This document shows positions 1-5,017 of a DNA stretch of 5,017 bases, in pieces. How positions within the stretch are numbered: position 1 is the stretch's first letter; each line of letters begins with the position of its first letter. Below the pieces are notes generated by a model. It had not been told where the DNA came from, did not search any database, and saw only the letters and a list, made by a program, of their open reading frames with translations. The DNA is from an uncultured Lacticaseibacillus sp. (GTDB taxonomy: Bacteria; Bacillota; Bacilli; Lactobacillales; Lactobacillaceae), in the NCBI GenBank assembly GCA_934293835.1, contig CAKQZO010000126.1, positions 1-5,017 on the forward strand, given 5' to 3'. The translations under genes and the position numbers were made by a program.

Positions 1-677
1 ATGGCCATGGTGATGATACCGATGATGACGTTGCGGACGACCGCGTTTTTGACTAAGCCGTCACCGAACTTGGCCGACAAGTAACCCGTGAGGCAGCTCG
101 TGACGACAACCGCCGCGATCGTGCCTGGCCAGGCCCAGCTACCGGGAATGAAGGTCATCGCCATCAGCGGGAAGATTCCGCCGCTTGCGGCAGAGACCAG
201 CGATGAGAAGGCGGCGTCCCAAGGGTTCATGTAGTGATCTCGTTTCAATTGGTATTTGATTCCGATGACGGTACCCAAGGCGTCTTTTTGCATGAGCTCA
301 GAGGCGATCTTCTGGGCAGTTACCACGGTCACACCACGATCGACGTAGTGTTGGACGACGGCCTTGAGTTCGCCGGCGTAGTCGGTTTTGAGCAACTGCG
401 ATTCGGCGGCGACGACGGCGGCCTCGGTGTCTTTTTGAGAGCTGACGCTGGCATATTCGCCACTGGCCATCGAAAAGGCACAGGCGAGCAGGTCGGCCAG
501 GCCCGCAATGAAAATCGTAAAGTGGTCGGTGGTGGCCGCGGCGACGGAGAACAAGACGCCGACAACCGTCAAGATGCCATCGTTGGCACCGAGGACCCCG
601 GCGCGGAGGGTGTTGGCCCGTTCGGCCATCGTTTGTTTGCCGCGTTTTGGTTTTTTAAGTGAGAGTGATTTCATCAT
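1..677 (-). CDS. VIT1/CCC1-family Fe2+/Mn2+ transporter, promoter-distal paralogue (3' end off window)
   Basis: Predicted membrane transporter that moves ferrous iron and/or manganese out of the cytosol. The visible 225 residues contain the family signature: GANDGI at about residues 30-35 at the start of TM1, and GEYASVSSQ at about 73-81 at the end of TM2. A cytosolic acidic/helical metal-binding region follows (about 82-155), then TM3-TM4 (about 156-205), and the visible end aligns with TM5 of the neighbouring paralogue. Only about a dozen C-terminal residues should be missing. It has a basic N-terminal extension (KKPKRGK) that the neighbour lacks. The start is one of two adjacent ATGs (677 or 674). 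The AGGAGG site at 683-688 is 5 nt from the first and 8 nt from the second, so the second is equally possible. That site overlaps the stop codon of the upstream gene (gap 9 nt), so the two genes are co-transcribed and probably translationally coupled. Family assignment is strong; metal specificity and direction are inferred from the family. Confidence 0.92.
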   Translation of the reverse strand, partial: MMKSLSLKKPKRGKQTMAERANTLRAGVLGANDGILTVVGVLFSVAAATTDHFTIFIAGLADLLACAFSMASGEYASVSSQKDTEAAVVAAESQLLKTDYAGELKAVVQHYVDRGVTVVTAQKIASELMQKDALGTVIGIKYQLKRDHYMNPWDAAFSSLVSAASGGIFPLMAMTFIPGSWAWPGTIAAVVVTSCLTGYLSAKFGDGLVKNAVVRNVIIGIITMA

Positions 678-686
678 GGCGTCCTC

Positions 687-1355
687 CTAGTGGGCAAACA
701 AAGTGCCGACAAAGTAAGTGACGGCCATCGTCAATAAGCCAGAAACGATGTTGCGCAATGCCGCGCGCCAGCGGTTGGCGTTGCCCAAAGCTGCGGCGGT
801 ATAGCCGGTGATCGTCAAGGCGATGATCACGGCGCAAACGGTAGCCCAGACGCGAATTGCGGCCGGGAAGAAGCCGATTGCCACAAGCGGCAGAATCGAA
901 CCGATCGGAAAAGAAATCATCGAGGCCATGGCTGCGGCGATCGCGCTGGTTTTCTCATGCCGATCGAAGCCATAGCGCTCGCGCACGGCGGTCGATAGCG
1001 GATCATCCGCCATCATCTCGCTGGCCGCCTGGGCGGCGAGGTCAGCAGAGATTCCCGTATCGATATACTGCTGCTGAATGAACGCGACTTCTTGGTCAAA
1101 GTCGTTGTCGAGTGCGCGGGATTCTTTGATCACCGCGTTTTTCTCGCCGTCGCGTTGCGCATTGACTGAAACGTATTCGCCCATTGCCATCGAGACGGTG
1201 CCGGCAAGCATCCCCGATAACCCGGACAGAAGAATTGCATGACTATTGCTGGTCGCACCTGCGACCCCAATGACGATCCCCGCAACTGAAAGGATACCGT
1301 CATTTGCCCCCATAACGCTGGCCCGCATCACATTGATCTTTTCTGCTAAGTTCAT
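687..1355 (-). CDS. VIT1/CCC1-family Fe2+/Mn2+ transporter, promoter-proximal paralogue
   Basis: Complete 222-residue membrane protein of the vacuolar iron transporter/CCC1 family, expected to remove Fe2+ or Mn2+ from the cytosol. GANDGI lies at residues 16-21 and GEYVSVNAQRD at about 59-69. Between them are TM1 (about 18-35) and TM2 (about 40-60). A soluble acidic region (about 65-135, with EK..., DNDFDQE and SEMMADD) corresponds to the metal-binding domain of the family. TM3-TM5 lie at about 138-160, 168-190 and 203-220. The start at 1355 is chosen because GGAGG sits 8 nt upstream. An in-frame ATG at 1370 exists, but it overlaps that ribosome binding site and would add only MEATH. It is the first gene of a two-gene operon, and its TAG stop lies inside the ribosome binding site of the second. 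Length is normal for bacterial members. Control is probably by the palindrome at 1374-1388. Confidence 0.94.
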   Translation of the reverse strand: MNLAEKINVMRASVMGANDGILSVAGIVIGVAGATSNSHAILLSGLSGMLAGTVSMAMGEYVSVNAQRDGEKNAVIKESRALDNDFDQEVAFIQQQYIDTGISADLAAQAASEMMADDPLSTAVRERYGFDRHEKTSAIAAAMASMISFPIGSILPLVAIGFFPAAIRVWATVCAVIIALTITGYTAAALGNANRWRAALRNIVSGLLTMAVTYFVGTLFAH

Positions 1356-1373
1356 ATGTGTGGCCTCCATAAA

Positions 1374-1388
1374 TTAGAATGATTCTAA
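1374..1388 (-). promoter_or_regulatory. PerR/Fur-family-like operator (7-1-7 palindrome)
   Basis: TTAGAATGATTCTAA is a perfect inverted repeat of 7 bp around one central base, the architecture of Fur-superfamily boxes. It differs from the Bacillus PerR consensus (TTATAATNATTATAA) at one position per half-site, and it fits the degenerate streptococcal PerR pattern NTANAANNATTNTAN as I recall it. It lies at about +6 to +20 of the predicted transcript of the metal-transporter operon, where a bound repressor would block initiation or clearance. Which regulator binds (PerR, Fur, Zur or another) cannot be settled from the sequence. Confidence 0.72.
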
Positions 1389-1399
1389 ATAACGAGTAC

Positions 1400-1428
1400 A
1401 TTATAACCCTCGAGCCAAAAGTTGTAAA
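1400..1428 (-). promoter_or_regulatory. Sigma-A promoter of the VIT transporter operon
   Basis: On the minus strand TTTACA (1428-1423) is followed by a 17-bp spacer and a perfect TATAAT (1405-1400). Transcription should start near 1393, giving a 5' untranslated leader of about 38 nt that contains the palindromic operator and the GGAGG site. The near-consensus promoter suggests strong expression when not repressed. Confidence 0.85.
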
Positions 1429-1478
1429 GATAGTTGGTCACAATTTTTGGGGAGCCTTAAATAACCTTATTTTACGCC

Positions 1479-1525
1479 GATTGTGCCAGCATGCCAAGGC
1501 GGCTACAACTTGATTGCGCCAGCGT
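1479..1525. repeat. Imperfect 14-bp direct repeat in the divergent intergenic region
   Basis: GATTGTGCCAGCAT (1479-1492) and GATTGCGCCAGCGT (1512-1525) match at 12 of 14 positions, and their starts are 33 bp apart. They lie between the divergent metal-transporter and tyrS promoters, at roughly -50 to -130 from either. No ORF or terminator is visible here. They could be a paired protein-binding site or chance similarity. Confidence 0.3.
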
Positions 1526-1572
1526 CATTGTTGGGCGCTTGTTCAATTCTATCTTCTAGTTCTGATCAGGAT

Positions 1573-1600
1573 TTGACAATCGGTGTGGCTATGCTACACT
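1573..1600 (+). promoter_or_regulatory. Promoter of tyrS T-box transcript
   Basis: A consensus TTGACA (-35, 1573-1578) is followed after 16 bp by TACACT (-10, 1595-1600). The predicted start near 1607 falls just before the base of T-box Stem I, as expected for such leaders. Confidence 0.8.
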
Positions 1601-1606
1601 GACTTC

Positions 1607-1820
1607 AACATAGATCAGTGAGCCCAGTAGGCGGGCGTGGTGAGGAGCAGAGAGTTGACGGGGGGTGCGAGTCAACAAGCCACGATCGCCGAATTACAGC
1701 TCAATCCACTGATCGCGGGCGATGCCGTTAGCCATTACAGAGATGACTTCGGTCAAATCAGGGTGGTACCGCGGAGTGATTCGCCCCTGTTCGCAATGCG
1801 AACAGGGCTATTTTTTTGCC
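1607..1820 (+). ncRNA. Tyrosine-specific T-box riboswitch (tyrS leader)
   Basis: This leader senses uncharged tRNA-Tyr and controls read-through into tyrS. The base of Stem I is GATCAGTG (1613-1620) paired with CACTGATC (1707-1714). The specifier loop is closed by GGCG (1630-1633) with CGCC (1687-1690). It has an AGTA bulge (1626-1629) opposite GAATTACAG, where TAC at 1695-1697 is the Tyr specifier codon followed by the expected purine. Distal Stem I pairs CGTGG/CCACG (1636-1640/1680-1684) and GTTGAC/GTCAAC (1654-1659/1671-1676). The T-box core AGGGTGGTACCGCG is at 1760-1773. Its TGGT (1764-1767) complements the ACCA acceptor end of a tRNA with discriminator A. CAGGG (1759-1763) can pair with CCCTG (1785-1789) to form the antiterminator, using bases that otherwise build the terminator. 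Confidence 0.95.
1785..1817 (+). terminator. T-box regulated intrinsic terminator
   Basis: CCCTGTTCGC (1785-1794) and GCGAACAGGG (1798-1807) form a perfect 10-bp stem with an AAT loop, followed by CTA and seven T (1811-1817). The 5' arm is shared with the antiterminator helix, so the two structures exclude each other. Termination is the default when tRNA-Tyr is charged. Confidence 0.94.
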
Positions 1821-1849
1821 CATAACTATCGAGGAGGAACAATAACGAT

Positions 1850-3106
1850 ATGGAAAATATCTTAGATGAATTGGCGTGGCGCGGTGCGTTGAACCAGCTG
1901 ACCGATGAAGAAGGGCTGCGCAAGCTGACCACCGATAAGAAGGTGGGCATCTACGTCGGTACCGATCCGACCGGCGATTCGCTGCACGTGGGGCATCTGA
2001 TTCCCTTCATGATGCTCAAGCGGTTCCAGCTGATGGGCCACAAGCCGGTTATCTTGATTGGCGGGGCGACAGGGTCGATCGGGGATCCTTCGGGGCGCAA
2101 CTCAGAACGCGTGTTGCAGACGATGGCGACCATCGACAACAATAAGAAGAAGTTGACCGCGCAGATGGAGCGCCTCTTTGGCACCGATAACTTCCGCATT
2201 GTCGATAATTACAGCTGGTTGTCTAAGCTTTCGATGCTTGACTTCTTGCGTGATTACGGCAAGCTCTTCCCCGTCAACCAGATGTTGGCCAAGGAAGTTG
2301 TCGCGAGTCGGTTGGCCAACGGGATTTCTTACACGGAATTCACGTACCAGATCCTGCAGTCGATTGACTTCTTGCACCTGTTCAAGCACGAAGATGTGCA
2401 AGTTCAGCTAGGCGGGGCCGATCAGTGGGGGAACATCACCGCGGGCATCGACTTGATTCACAAGGTCGAAGGCGGCGATGCGAAGGTCTATGGGCTGACC
2501 AACCCGTTGATGTTGAAGTCTGACGGCACCAAGTTCGGCAAGTCCGCTGGCGGGGCCGTTTACCTCGATGCAGATAAGACCAGTCCGTATGAGTTCTACC
2601 AGTTCTGGTTCAACCAAGATGATGCGGATGTCGAGAAGTTCCTCAAGTTCTTCACGTTCCTTTCTAAAGATGAGATCGCGGCGCTGGTTGAAGCGACCCA
2701 GACCCATCCGGAAAAGCGCGAGGCACAGCGGCGTTTGGCGCAAGAAGTCACCAAGTTTGTGCACGGGCAAAAGGCTGTTGAGCAGGCCGAAGCCATCTCG
2801 GCCGCCTTGTTCTCTGGGGATGTGCAAGACTTGACCGCCGAAGAGATCGAGCAAGGCTTCAAGCAATTCCCGACGGCAGAAGCACCGGCCACTCCTGAAA
2901 ACATCGTGACCTGGCTGGTGGACACCACCAAGATCGAGAAGAGTCGCCGGCAGGCGCGTGAAGACGTGCAAAACGGGGCGATCACGATCAACGGTGAGAA
3001 ACAGCGCGATCTCGATTACACCGTCGATCCAAGCCAACGCTTCGATGGCCAATTCGTTATCGTTCGGCGTGGCAAGAAGAAGTATTTCTTGGTGCACATT
3101 CACTAA
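1850..3106 (+). CDS. tyrS: Tyrosyl-tRNA synthetase
   Basis: Class I cytosolic synthetase that activates tyrosine with ATP and charges tRNA-Tyr. At 418 residues it is essentially the length of the Bacillus enzyme (about 420). Visible signatures are YVGTDPTGDSLHVGH, with the HIGH motif as HVGH (46-49), and YQILQSIDF (166-174), whose Y166, Q170 and D173 match the tyrosine-pocket residues Y169, Q173 and D176 of the Geobacillus stearothermophilus enzyme. GGADQWGN (188-195) and KFGKS (228-232, the KMSKS loop) follow. A C-terminal S4-like RNA-binding domain covers about 350-412. The ATG at 1850 follows AGGAGG at 1832-1837 with a 12-nt gap, slightly long, but no other start fits. It is the only gene of its transcript, controlled by the upstream Tyr T-box and ended by the hairpin at 3120-3168. 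No missing catalytic motif or frameshift. Confidence 0.98.
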   Translation: MENILDELAWRGALNQLTDEEGLRKLTTDKKVGIYVGTDPTGDSLHVGHLIPFMMLKRFQLMGHKPVILIGGATGSIGDPSGRNSERVLQTMATIDNNKKKLTAQMERLFGTDNFRIVDNYSWLSKLSMLDFLRDYGKLFPVNQMLAKEVVASRLANGISYTEFTYQILQSIDFLHLFKHEDVQVQLGGADQWGNITAGIDLIHKVEGGDAKVYGLTNPLMLKSDGTKFGKSAGGAVYLDADKTSPYEFYQFWFNQDDADVEKFLKFFTFLSKDEIAALVEATQTHPEKREAQRRLAQEVTKFVHGQKAVEQAEAISAALFSGDVQDLTAEEIEQGFKQFPTAEAPATPENIVTWLVDTTKIEKSRRQAREDVQNGAITINGEKQRDLDYTVDPSQRFDGQFVIVRRGKKKYFLVHIH

Positions 3107-3119
3107 TATGGTTGTTAAG

Positions 3120-3168
3120 CGCCGCGGCGCCTTGATTCGATGGTTGAATCGAGGCACGCGGCGTTTTT
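3120..3168 (+). terminator. Intrinsic terminator of tyrS
   Basis: A long two-part hairpin. CGCCGCG (3120-3126) pairs with CGCGGCG (3157-3163). After a small asymmetric bulge, GCCTTGATTC (3129-3138) pairs with GAATCGAGGC (3146-3155) with one G-U, leaving a 7-nt loop. Five T follow (3164-3168). It begins 13 nt after the tyrS stop and separates tyrS from the hydrolase gene. Confidence 0.93.
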
Positions 3169-3239
3169 ATGACCTCAAAAGCAAAAATCAGCGCGGTATT
3201 TCGTTTTGTGGTCTAAATGTTCGTCGATAGTAATTCCCT

Positions 3240-3256
3240 TGTAACAGCGCTGTAAT
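3240..3256 (+). promoter_or_regulatory. WalR (YycF) binding box
   Basis: TGTAAC, AGCGC, TGTAAT is an exact match to the direct-repeat WalR consensus TGT(A/T)A(A/T/C)-N5-TGT(A/T)A(A/T/C). It sits 58 bp before the start codon of a secreted CHAP-domain protein, the class of gene WalRK controls in Bacillus, Staphylococcus and Streptococcus. The second half-site overlaps the likely -35 region. The central ACAGCGCTGT (3244-3253) is also a 10-bp palindrome, so another regulator is not excluded. Confidence 0.7.
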
Positions 3257-3277
3257 CTTCACGGGTTAAGCTACAGT
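3250..3277 (+). promoter_or_regulatory. Probable promoter of the CHAP hydrolase gene
   Basis: CTGTAA (3250-3255) and TACAGT (3272-3277) are separated by 16 bp. A second TACAGT overlaps at 3277-3282 and could serve as an alternative -10. Both elements deviate from consensus, which fits a promoter needing an activator such as WalR at the overlapping box. Confidence 0.5.
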
Positions 3278-3313
3278 ACAGTGATTAACGAAAAAAAGGG
3301 TGGCAAATAAATA

Positions 3314-4564
3314 ATGAAGTTACAGACAATCTTCACCACATTGGTAACCGCCGTGACGTTGACGGCTTTCGCCGCAACAACGACGCAAGTGTCCGCATCT
3401 AGCGACACCAAAACCCAGATTTCTGCAAACCAAAGTAGTACCGACAAGTTGGTTGAGCAACTCGCGGCCGCAAACACCGAAGTTATCAACCTCAACACCA
3501 AGATCGCCGACAAGAATACGGCGATCAAGGATGCGCAAACCAAGATTACTGCCACTCAAGACCGCATCGTTGCCTTGAAGGGCGAAGTGGTTAAGACAGA
3601 GGCTGAATTAACTGCGCGTAAGCAAGTCTTGAAGCAACAATTGATCTCCTTGCAGAAGCAAGCAGGCGACTCTGTGACCGGGAATGTTTATGTTGACTTC
3701 GTCTTGAACTCTGACGATCTCTCCGATTTGATCTCCCGCACATCGACCGTTAACAAGCTGAACCAGGCGAACAAAGACGCCTTGTCCGCTGTCAACGAAG
3801 CCAAGGATAAGTTGGCTAGCTTGCAGGCAGAACAAGTTGCTAAGAAGCAAACCTTAGTTGATACCAAGGCTTCGCTTGAAAGCGAAAAGACGCAGTTGGT
3901 TAGCTTGAAGTCCGACGCAGACACCAAGTCCGATGCCTTGAACAAGAAGATCAACGACAACAAGTCTGTCTTGGTGGCGTTGCAAGCTAAGGCCGAAAAA
4001 GAAGACGCTGCTGCCAAGGCTAGCTTGGCTAAGCTGAGTGCCGCTGCGACGACCGTAACCAAGAGTGCGGCTAACACGGCGACGAAGACAACGGTCAAGG
4101 CTGCGACGACCACCCCGAAGACGACCACCACGCAAGCTGCAGACAACAGCAACCAAACGACGACCACGCCGGCTGCTAAGACTGGTAACTCTAATGGCAC
4201 CAAGACCTCCGGCGATTCCAGCGGTAACGCCTACGCTTACGGGCAATGCACCTGGTACGTGAAGTCGGTCGCACCTTGGGCCGGCAACCACTGGGGCAAC
4301 GGTGGCCAATGGGGCGCCAGTGCCGCGGCTGAAGGCTTCACGGTTAACAATTCGCCTTCTGTTGGCTCGATCGTGGTTGTTGCTGGCGGCCAGAACTTCG
4401 GTGGCTGGAGTGCAGCCGCTGGTTACGGGCATGTTGCTTACGTTGTCGGTGTGAACGGCAACTCCATCACCGTGCAACAAGGCGGGATGGGCTTTAGCAC
4501 CCCTGCTGGTCCGAACACCCAGACCGTTAGTGGGGCAAGCAGCTTCACCTATATCCATCGTTAA
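3314..4564 (+). CDS. Secreted coiled-coil CHAP-domain peptidoglycan hydrolase (p40/Msp2-like)
   Basis: A 416-residue exported protein predicted to cleave peptidoglycan peptides. Residues 1-28 form a Sec signal peptide, probably cut after VSA (26-28). Heptad-rich helices (about 42-118 and 146-240) flank NVYVDFVLNSDDLSDLISR (124-142), the layout of PcsB-type N-terminal domains. A Thr/Ala/Lys/Asn linker spans about 242-304. The C-terminal CHAP domain (about 305-416) has the nucleophile Cys312 in YGQCTWY and His373 in YGHVAYV. The third site, where many CHAP enzymes have Glu or Asn (ITVSEMN-type), reads ITVQQGG. No LPXTG, LysM or SH3b anchor is seen, so it is probably released or loosely wall-bound. 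From memory, architecture and wording closely resemble p40/Msp2 (CmuB) of L. rhamnosus/casei, but orthology is unproven. The ribosome binding site is GGGTGG (3298-3303), 10 nt before ATG. Codons are strongly biased (AAG, AAC, TTG, GTT), suggesting high expression. A WalR box lies upstream and the gene is monocistronic. Confidence 0.93.
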   Translation: MKLQTIFTTLVTAVTLTAFAATTTQVSASSDTKTQISANQSSTDKLVEQLAAANTEVINLNTKIADKNTAIKDAQTKITATQDRIVALKGEVVKTEAELTARKQVLKQQLISLQKQAGDSVTGNVYVDFVLNSDDLSDLISRTSTVNKLNQANKDALSAVNEAKDKLASLQAEQVAKKQTLVDTKASLESEKTQLVSLKSDADTKSDALNKKINDNKSVLVALQAKAEKEDAAAKASLAKLSAAATTVTKSAANTATKTTVKAATTTPKTTTTQAADNSNQTTTTPAAKTGNSNGTKTSGDSSGNAYAYGQCTWYVKSVAPWAGNHWGNGGQWGASAAAEGFTVNNSPSVGSIVVVAGGQNFGGWSAAAGYGHVAYVVGVNGNSITVQQGGMGFSTPAGPNTQTVSGASSFTYIHR

Positions 4565-4573
4565 TCAAGCAAT

Positions 4574-4599
4574 ACCGGCCAGCGATGGCCGGTTTTTTT
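4574..4599 (+). terminator. Intrinsic terminator of the CHAP hydrolase gene
   Basis: ACCGGCCA (4574-4581) and TGGCCGGT (4586-4593) form an 8-bp stem closed by a GCGA (GNRA) tetraloop, running into seven T (4593-4599). It starts 9 nt after the TAA stop and is strong enough to isolate the next gene. Confidence 0.95.
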
Positions 4600-4640
4600 G
4601 GTTTGTGGTGGCAGCCACTGGCGAAAATCACTGAGAACCG

Positions 4641-4657
4641 CGGCTTTTTGTCAGCCG
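4641..4657. promoter_or_regulatory. Inverted repeat in the promoter of the right-edge gene
   Basis: CGGCT (4641-4645) and AGCCG (4653-4657) are separated by TTTTGTC and sit directly upstream of the -10 element, over the -35/spacer region. The position suits a repressor operator, but each arm is only 5 bp and the match may be chance. Confidence 0.3.
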
Positions 4658-4660
4658 AGA

Positions 4661-4669
4661 TGATATACT
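4661..4669 (+). promoter_or_regulatory. Extended -10 promoter of the right-edge gene
   Basis: TGATATACT contains TATACT (4664-4669) preceded by TG at the extended -10 spacing. No good -35 hexamer lies 16-18 bp upstream, as is common for extended -10 promoters. The start would be near 4676, leaving a leader of about 22 nt that includes the AAGAGG ribosome binding site. Confidence 0.65.
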
Positions 4670-4697
4670 TAAGAAAACCTGAAAAGAGGCATTCGCG

Positions 4698-5017
4698 ATG
4701 CGCTACGGTGTGATAGGGGCAAGTTATCAAGAACAGTCACTGGCTGTATTTCATTCTGGAATCGATGCGGAACCGCTAGTTAGCTTTGCTCAGGCGACGA
4801 AAAAAGCGGTGACCTTGTTGGTGACAGAACTGGCGGCGTGTCCGCTAGAAGATATTCATCAGTTGCACGATCAGGTGATCGAATGGCACCAGCACGGGAA
4901 GGCGGATCTGCATCGTCTAGACGATGAGACGGCCGACAGTCTGACGCTGAGCTGGTTTGATGATGACCATTTTGTGATCAACGTGATGGATGCGAGCGAG
5001 GCGTATCAGCTACATAT
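4698..5017 (+). CDS. Hypothetical cytosolic protein (3' end off window)
   Basis: An open frame from ATG 4698 to the window edge gives 106 residues and no stop. The start is supported by AAGAGG at 4684-4689, 8 nt upstream, by the extended -10 promoter before it, and by an open frame in otherwise stop-containing sequence. The product begins MRYGVIGASYQEQSLAVF and continues with an acidic, His- and Asp-rich, apparently helical stretch (about 30-75), then LTLSWFDDDHFVINVMDA (about 82-99), which looks like paired beta strands. There is no signal peptide or membrane segment, so it should be cytosolic. I do not recognise the family. Codon use (GCG, CTG, ATA, AGT) is less biased than in the neighbouring hydrolase gene, suggesting modest expression. 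The preceding terminator means it starts a new transcript. Confidence 0.8.
   Translation, partial: MRYGVIGASYQEQSLAVFHSGIDAEPLVSFAQATKKAVTLLVTELAACPLEDIHQLHDQVIEWHQHGKADLHRLDDETADSLTLSWFDDDHFVINVMDASEAYQLH

Noticed and set aside
234..662. Plus-strand open frame of 142 codons opposite the distal VIT gene
   Set aside because: It is antisense to a well-supported transporter gene, has no ribosome binding site, and gives a low-complexity Gly/Asp-rich product typical of a shadow frame.
1353..1370. Upstream ATG (1370) as start of the proximal VIT gene
   Set aside because: That ATG overlaps the GGAGG that serves the ATG at 1355 and would have no ribosome binding site of its own.
1516..1539. Possible hairpin GCGCCA...TGGGCGC in the divergent intergenic region
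   Set aside because: The stem is short with a bulge, has no T-run, and no gene reads into it from either side, so a terminator is not supported.
1637..1825. Plus-strand open frame of 62 codons upstream of tyrS
   Set aside because: It lies wholly inside the T-box leader RNA, whose structure explains the sequence, and runs through the terminator hairpin.
2408..3157. Minus-strand open frame of 249 codons opposite tyrS
   Set aside because: It is antisense to a complete, motif-verified tyrS, its frame crosses the tyrS terminator, and its product resembles no family I know.
3688..4558. Long minus-strand open frames (171 and 234 codons) opposite the CHAP hydrolase gene
   Set aside because: They arise from the biased codons and Thr/Ala/Lys-rich repeats of the sense gene. 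The hydrophobic Val/Ala-rich product is a mirror of that bias, and no start signals are seen.
4545..4730. Minus-strand 61-codon frame across the terminator and promoter region
   Set aside because: It overlaps the hydrolase 3' end, the terminator and the next promoter, with no convincing ribosome binding site.
4698..4760. Similarity of the N-terminus (YGVIGASYQEQSLAV) to the start of glutamyl-tRNA reductase
   Set aside because: The likeness is limited to about 15 residues. The following sequence lacks the STCNR-type active-site segment and other conserved features of that enzyme.

Overview
The window looks like chromosomal DNA of a moderately GC-rich lactic acid bacterium (Lactobacillaceae, plausibly Lacticaseibacillus or a near relative). 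This rests on the tandem VIT/CCC1 metal-transporter pair, the T-box-controlled tyrS, strong AGGAGG ribosome binding sites, and a secreted coiled-coil plus CHAP protein that closely resembles, from memory, the p40/Msp2 hydrolases of the L. casei/rhamnosus group. The genus is inference. I see no mobile element, CRISPR array, tRNA or rRNA.

Layout. (1) Bases 1-1428, minus strand: a two-gene operon of paralogous VIT1/CCC1-family membrane transporters for Fe2+/Mn2+. The promoter-distal gene runs off the left edge, lacking only about a dozen residues. The operon has a near-consensus promoter (TTTACA, 17 bp, TATAAT), and a perfect 7-1-7 palindrome of the PerR/Fur type lies at about +6 to +20. (2) Bases 1429-1572: a divergent intergenic stretch without a gene. 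(3) Bases 1573-3168, plus strand: promoter, tyrosine T-box leader with a UAC specifier, TGGT acceptor-binding sequence and terminator, then complete tyrS and its own terminator. (4) Bases 3240-4599, plus strand: a monocistronic gene for a secreted peptidoglycan hydrolase (signal peptide, PcsB-like coiled coil, Thr/Ala/Lys linker, CHAP domain). An exact match to the WalR consensus lies in its promoter, and a strong terminator follows. (5) Bases 4600-5017, plus strand: an extended -10 promoter and the first 106 codons of an unrecognised cytosolic protein that leaves the right edge.

The units are separately promoted and mostly separately terminated, so they do not form one pathway. Each of the first three shows a sequence-level control signal fitting its product: a peroxide/metal operator on metal efflux, a tRNA-sensing riboswitch on the synthetase, and a cell-wall-stress box on the hydrolase. 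The most interesting point is the PerR/Fur-like operator on a translationally coupled pair of VIT paralogues, which suggests a peroxide- or metal-responsive iron/manganese detoxification module. I see no evidence of a wholly new system here.
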